A DNA stretch of 64,000 bases. Source: Betaproteobacteria bacterium RIFCSPLOWO2_02_FULL_63_19. GTDB lineage: Bacteria; Pseudomonadota; Gammaproteobacteria; Burkholderiales; SG8-39. The stretch spans positions 17,747 through 81,746 of the forward strand of contig MEQX01000009.1 in the NCBI GenBank assembly GCA_001770415.1, written 5' to 3'. Position numbers and translations under genes: made by a program. The notes beneath the pieces are model-generated. The model had not been told where the DNA came from. It ran no database searches and saw only the letters and a list, made by a program, of their open reading frames with translations. This document shows, piece by piece, positions 60,279 through 64,000 of the stretch; the stretch's first letter is position 1, and every line of letters begins with the position of its first letter.

Positions 60279-62174
60279 TTATGGATTTGCCTTCTCGATC
60301 CGTGCCTTGTTGATTTCCACCGACGCATCCGTGCGCAGGCTCGCGAGAAACGCCTGCAGCTCCTGGGTTCCGGCCGCACGCGCAAGTTCCGTCTGCAGGT
60401 TCTTCAGATCCGCCTCGCCGACATTTTCCTCGAGCACCTTGCCTACACGCAGCACCAAGTAGCCGTTGGGCAGCGCTACACCGGCATACGCGGGCAGCTT
60501 CTTCTTGTCGACACTGAAGATCGCGGCCAGCACTTCGTGACTAACGCCCTTTGGATCGTTGCGGCTCAACGTTTTGGCGGAGCCGAAGCTTGCCGCACCG
60601 GCATTCCCCTTCCTGAGTTCCTCAAGCATTTGAAAACCCTTCTTGTGCGCCAGCGCGCTCGCCTCCTTCTGCGTAAGCTGGCGGACAATCTCGGTTCGCA
60701 CTTCCTCAAAGGATTTCGTCGATGCCGTCCGGTGCTCGATTACCCGTGCCGACACCAATGTGCCGGGCGTGACTTCGATCGCCTCCGTATTATGGCGTTT
60801 CTTGATTGCGTCGTCGGTGAACAACGCCGCAAGCAATCGCGGATGATTGAGAACCTGGACCGGCGATGACTGTCTTGTCACCCATCCGCTCGTCCGTACT
60901 GTAAGCTTGAATTTCTCTTCAGCCGGCTTGAAGGTCTCCGGTTGTTCGTATACCAGATTGCTGAAAACCTCGGTCGCCTCCGCGAACTTCCTGCCGGCCC
61001 GCTGCTTCTTGAGTTCTCGCTCGATTTCGCCGCGAACCTCCTGAAGACTTCGGATTGTACCCGCCTTGATCCCGGTGACCCGAATAATGTGAAAACCAAA
61101 TTCGGACTCCACCAGCCCGCTGGTTTCGTTCACACCAAGCCGGAACGCGGCGTCCTCGAATGCCTTGACCATCATGCCGAGCGCGAAATAGCCCAGGTCT
61201 CCACCCTTGGCTGCGGATCCCGGATCGTCAGAGTTCTTCTTCGCCAGTTCGCCGAAAACCGCGGGGGATCTTGTTATCTGATCGAGCAATGATTGTGCCT
61301 TTTCGCGTGCTTTCGCCTTTTCCGCGTCGTTCGCGCCGGATTTGACGGAGATCAGGATATGGCTAGCACGCCGCTCCTCCTGCTGCTGGTACTGATCGAT
61401 ATGCGACTCGTACCAGGACTTGATCTCATCATCGCCGACCGTCTCCTGTGCCCGAATCGCCTCGTTGCTGAACACCACGTACTCAAGCTTGACCTGCTCT
61501 GGGACGAGAAACTGGCTCCTGTTCGCATCGTAATATGCCCGTATCGCCTGCTCGTCCAGTCTTATCTTCGAAGCAAACGGTTCCGCGCTGACCGTGTATT
61601 CGGATACTTCGCGCTGCTCGGCGCGCGCTGTCGCGAGATTCCTGGCAACCGAATTCGACGCTAATCCAGTATCTGAGATCGCATTTGTGTACTGCTGCAA
61701 GATCAAGTCGCGGCGCAGACTTGCCTCGAACGTAACCGGCGTATAGCCCTCGCGACTGAGCGTCTCCTGGTAGCGCTCGCGCGAAAATTGATTTCCCTCC
61801 TGAAATGCCGGCGTTGATGTAATAACCGAGCGCAGCTGTTCATTGGTAACAGCGAGATTGCCTCGCAGTGCCTGTTTCAGCAACAACCGTTGATCTATCA
61901 TGTTTGAGAGTATTCGCGTGCGGATTTCCGGCGAATCAAATGCCGCCGCGTCGAAGTTCGTCCCGAGCAACGCTCGCATCCGATCTTGTTGCTGTCTGAT
62001 TTGTTCGCTTAGTTCACGCTCCGAAATTTTCTGGCCATCGACATTGGCAACATCGTTGCCCGCACTAAACGAGCGCTGGTAGGATTCGATGCCCCAGAAT
62101 GCAAACGGGGGCACGATAAAGACTATCAATATGACCATCAAGATACGTTTGCGCTTGGCTACGAAATCGAACAT
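60279..62174 (-). CDS. ppiD: Periplasmic folding chaperone / peptidylprolyl isomerase PpiD
   Basis: This 631-residue protein is anchored by a helix at about 11-31 and has a SurA-like N-terminal domain and a parvulin domain at about 260-355 (ASHILISVKSGAND, AAKGGDLGYFALGMM, GFHIIRVTGI). It helps outer-membrane proteins leave the Sec channel. The start at 62174 (MFDFVAKRKRI) is preferred to an upstream ATG at 62195. It follows the tRNA terminator. Confidence 0.94.
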   Translation of the reverse strand: MFDFVAKRKRILMVILIVFIVPPFAFWGIESYQRSFSAGNDVANVDGQKISERELSEQIRQQQDRMRALLGTNFDAAAFDSPEIRTRILSNMIDQRLLLKQALRGNLAVTNEQLRSVITSTPAFQEGNQFSRERYQETLSREGYTPVTFEASLRRDLILQQYTNAISDTGLASNSVARNLATARAEQREVSEYTVSAEPFASKIRLDEQAIRAYYDANRSQFLVPEQVKLEYVVFSNEAIRAQETVGDDEIKSWYESHIDQYQQQEERRASHILISVKSGANDAEKAKAREKAQSLLDQITRSPAVFGELAKKNSDDPGSAAKGGDLGYFALGMMVKAFEDAAFRLGVNETSGLVESEFGFHIIRVTGIKAGTIRSLQEVRGEIERELKKQRAGRKFAEATEVFSNLVYEQPETFKPAEEKFKLTVRTSGWVTRQSSPVQVLNHPRLLAALFTDDAIKKRHNTEAIEVTPGTLVSARVIEHRTASTKSFEEVRTEIVRQLTQKEASALAHKKGFQMLEELRKGNAGAASFGSAKTLSRNDPKGVSHEVLAAIFSVDKKKLPAYAGVALPNGYLVLRVGKVLEENVGEADLKNLQTELARAAGTQELQAFLASLRTDASVEINKARIEKANP

Positions 62175-62263
62175 GTCGCTTGTCCCAAAACACAACTTTG
62201 ACGCGCCGGTTCCGCGTCGTACCGCGGGCCCGATCCCTCACCAGGTAACTGGCCGCCAGAAAC

Positions 62264-62288
62264 AAAAAAGGCGAACCCGGGTTCGCCT
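62264..62288 (-). terminator. Rho-independent terminator after tRNA-Asp
   Basis: On the minus strand a perfect GC-rich hairpin (62270-62287, arms GGCGAACCC/GGGTTCGCC) is followed by six T residues. It would end the hupB-tRNA-Val-tRNA-Asp transcript before ppiD. Confidence 0.85.
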
Positions 62289-62398
62289 CGAGCGAGAAAT
62301 TTAACGCGGAAGCGATGTCCCCCTGCGTATCCCCGAAGTCTTTTCCACCACGTCAACGGATGCTCTGCCCACAAATGAAGCAGTGCATCCCCAAGAAA

Positions 62399-62475
62399 TG
62401 GCGGAGTGGACGGGACTCGAACCCGCGACCTCTGCCGTGACAGGGCAGCATTCTAACCAACTGAACTACCACTCC
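62399..62475 (-). tRNA. tRNA-Asp (GTC)
   Basis: The 77-nucleotide gene folds as a cloverleaf with acceptor stem GGAGTGG/CCACTCC, anticodon loop CTGTCAC (anticodon GTC), T arm GGTTCGAGTCC and an encoded CCA. Confidence 0.96.
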
Positions 62476-62502
62476 TAAACTTCACCTGCTGCGTCAGCTC
62501 GC

Positions 62503-62578
62503 TGGTGGGTGCTGACGGGATCGAACCGCCGACATTCGCCTTGTAAGGGCGACGCTCTACCAGCTGAGCTAAGCACCC
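62503..62578 (-). tRNA. tRNA-Val (TAC)
   Basis: The 76-nucleotide gene has acceptor stem GGGTGCT/AGCACCC, anticodon loop CTTACAA (anticodon TAC), a TTCGA T loop and an encoded CCA. It lies 27 bases before tRNA-Asp. Confidence 0.96.
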
Positions 62579-62634
62579 TCTTCCATCCGACCCGCCTCAA
62601 ACCACCGTCACCGGGCCAACGACAAGAAGGCGCG

Positions 62635-62907
62635 CTAGTTTACTGCATCTTTGAGCGCTTTTCCAGCGCGGAACTTCGGAACCTTGGCAGCCTTGATCTT
62701 GATTGAAGCGCCAGTACGCGGATTACGTCCGGTTCGGGCAGCGCGCTTGCCAACATAGAACGTCCCAAAGCCGACAAGCGTAACCATTCCTCCCTTCTTC
62801 AGCGCGGTCTTGATTCCAGCGACCGTCGCGTCCAACGCACGCCCCGCCGCTGCTTTTGATATGTCTGCGGACTTGGCGATGTTGTCGATGATTTCGGTCT
62901 TGTTCAC
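62635..62907 (-). CDS. hupB: DNA-binding protein HU-beta
   Basis: This 90-residue histone-like protein has the HU fold: [34 protein letters not shown] and GRNPRTG. It compacts and bends DNA. The start is a GTG at 62905-62907, with GGAGG four bases upstream; no ATG fits. A strong promoter lies about 150 bases upstream and the two tRNAs follow in the same direction. Confidence 0.95.
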   Translation of the reverse strand: MNKTEIIDNIAKSADISKAAAGRALDATVAGIKTALKKGGMVTLVGFGTFYVGKRAARTGRNPRTGASIKIKAAKVPKFRAGKALKDAVN

Positions 62908-63059
62908 TTGGCCTCCACAAATAATGGATGATGCAGAATCAGAGGGTAGAGAGTGCGCGGTGTGACACGCCACCCGGAAAGGTCGGACGATCGCAATCGA
63001 GGCGAAGCTCAGTAACTTGATCGATCCTCGCAGCTATGGATTTGTACTCCGGCGCGTAC

Positions 63060-63089
63060 TTTATAGCCCCGGCAAAAGAGGCGTGTCAA
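63060..63089 (-). promoter_or_regulatory. Strong sigma-70 promoter of hupB
   Basis: On the minus strand TTGACA (63084-63089) is followed after 18 bases by TATAAA (63060-63065). The predicted start near 63053 leaves a leader of about 146 bases before the hupB GTG. Confidence 0.8.
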
Positions 63090-63136
63090 GGGAAAATCCG
63101 CACTTTGGATTGACTATGCGCCGTAGCGCTATCGTG

Positions 63137-63172
63137 CCTATGCGCGACGCGCCCTGCCGCGTCGCGCATAGG
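63137..63172. repeat. 15-bp perfect inverted repeat downstream of lon
   Basis: CCTATGCGCGACGCG, a 6-base loop, then its exact complement. The stem is very stable, but neither strand has a T-run after it, so it is not a standard intrinsic terminator. It could protect the lon mRNA 3' end or end transcription with help from Rho. Confidence 0.75.
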
Positions 63173-63329
63173 GGTTGCCGAAAGCGAACGACCAGAACCG
63201 CCTTCTTCGGTCCTGCTGTTTTCCGTACAGTTGCGAAGCTACAACTCTTTGAATTCGCAAGCCCCACAGGAAACGCGATTGCTCGCCGCCACGCGCTCTA
63301 AACAGGCGCGCGCACAGCCAACGCGTTCG

Positions 63330-64000
63330 TCAATGGGTGATGATCGTTGAAGAAACCTTGTCGTCAGCTGACGCTGGCGTCGGTGCTACGGCGTTCGCCT
63401 CCGACTTGAGCGGTTCCGGAAGTCTTTCCAGAGAAAGCTCCAACACTTGATCAATCCATTTAACCGGAATGATTTCCAGGCGATTCTTGACGTTCTCGGC
63501 TATTTCCACCAGATCCTTCAGATTCTCCTCTGGAATCAGAACGGTTTTTATTCCTCCGCGATGGGCGGCAAGCAATTTTTCTTTCAGTCCGCCTATTACC
63601 AGCACCTCGCCCCGCAGCGTGATCTCACCGGTCATCGCCACATCTGCGCGAACGGGTATCCCGGTCAACATCGAAACCATGGCAGTGCAAATGCCGACGC
63701 CCGCGCTTGGGCCGTCTTTCGGAGTAGCACCTTCAGGCAGGTGGATGTGGATGTCGTTCTTTTGGTAAAAATCCTCCTGAACACCCAAGCGTGCGGAGCG
63801 GTTACGCACTACGGTCAGTGCTGCCTGGATGGACTCCTGCATCACTTCACCAAGCTTGCCGGTCGTGATGGTCTTGCCTTTGCCTGGCATCGTTACCGCC
63901 TCGATGGTAAGCAATTCGCCTCCGACCTCTGTCCAGGCAAGTCCAGTGACTTGTCCGACCTGATTTTCCTTTTCGGCAATGCCAAACGTGAAGCGCCGCA
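63330..64000 (-). CDS. lon: ATP-dependent protease Lon, C-terminal part (5' end beyond window)
   Basis: The open frame runs from the window edge to the stop at 63330 and covers the proteolytic domain: [16 protein letters not shown], the catalytic Ser in [10 protein letters not shown] and the catalytic Lys in [15 protein letters not shown] short Ala/Pro/Ser-rich tail follows. The ATPase and N-terminal domains lie outside the window. Confidence 0.96.
   Translation of the reverse strand, partial: RRFTFGIAEKENQVGQVTGLAWTEVGGELLTIEAVTMPGKGKTITTGKLGEVMQESIQAALTVVRNRSARLGVQEDFYQKNDIHIHLPEGATPKDGPSAGVGICTAMVSMLTGIPVRADVAMTGEITLRGEVLVIGGLKEKLLAAHRGGIKTVLIPEENLKDLVEIAENVKNRLEIIPVKWIDQVLELSLERLPEPLKSEANAVAPTPASADDKVSSTIITH

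Larger units (their letters stand above)
62974..63329. other. Intergenic region between lon and hupB
   Basis: These 356 bases hold the hupB promoter and a long perfect hairpin, both listed. No coding region is supported. Confidence 0.6.

Overview
The window looks like a chromosomal segment of a betaproteobacterium. The main evidence is gene order: pyrG-kdsA-eno-ftsB; dnaQ-rnhA-methyltransferase-gloB-mltD; a dipeptide-type ABC transporter followed by fabI; and ppiD, tRNA-Asp, tRNA-Val, hupB and lon. I recognise these as housekeeping blocks typical of Betaproteobacteria. I ran no database search, so family calls rest on motifs, length and context. I see no insertion sequence, prophage, CRISPR array or rRNA. 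Apart from HU, no gene looks like a DNA-binding regulator.

Layout. (1) 1-6025, minus strand: a two-domain reductive-dehalogenase-like protein, a second smaller one, a SulP anion transporter and a sulfatase cut by the window edge. (2) 6361-13284: an orphan CofD (coenzyme F420 side-chain transferase family), a BenE transporter with an AtaL-like protein, an EutA-like reactivase next to a bicupin, and an FMN-dependent 2-hydroxyacid oxidase. (3) 13460-15358: a large secreted protein with a possible papain-like Cys/His pair. (4) 15579-19843: ftsB, eno, kdsA, pyrG. (5) 20054-22955: a three-part TRAP transporter. (6) 23408-32982: a corrinoid/tetrahydrofolate methyl-transfer cluster. (7) 33017-46483: acyl-CoA metabolism with ETF, ETF-ubiquinone oxidoreductase, an acyl-CoA dehydrogenase, CoA ligases, a CoA transferase, thioesterases and an enoyl-CoA hydratase. 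(8) 46556-64000: conserved housekeeping and envelope genes, a peptide transporter and two tRNAs.

The most interesting part is region 6. It holds two uroporphyrinogen-decarboxylase-fold methyltransferases, a corrinoid carrier protein, a methyl-corrinoid:tetrahydrofolate methyltransferase, an ATP- and ferredoxin-type corrinoid reactivator, a MetH-activation-domain-like protein, a fused MetV-MetF reductase and an amidohydrolase-2 enzyme. Together these resemble a complete acetogen-style demethylation route feeding methyl groups into folate, here in a respiring proteobacterium. A perfect FNR/Anr box sits at class II distance from a good -10 element in front of it, so anaerobic induction is a concrete prediction. 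The substrate is not known.

Cobalamin links several parts: the reductive-dehalogenase-like proteins, the EutA-like protein and the corrinoid cluster all belong to B12-dependent or B12-servicing families. The tandem dehalogenase-like protein, the orphan CofD and the EutA-bicupin pair without EutBC are the next most unusual elements.
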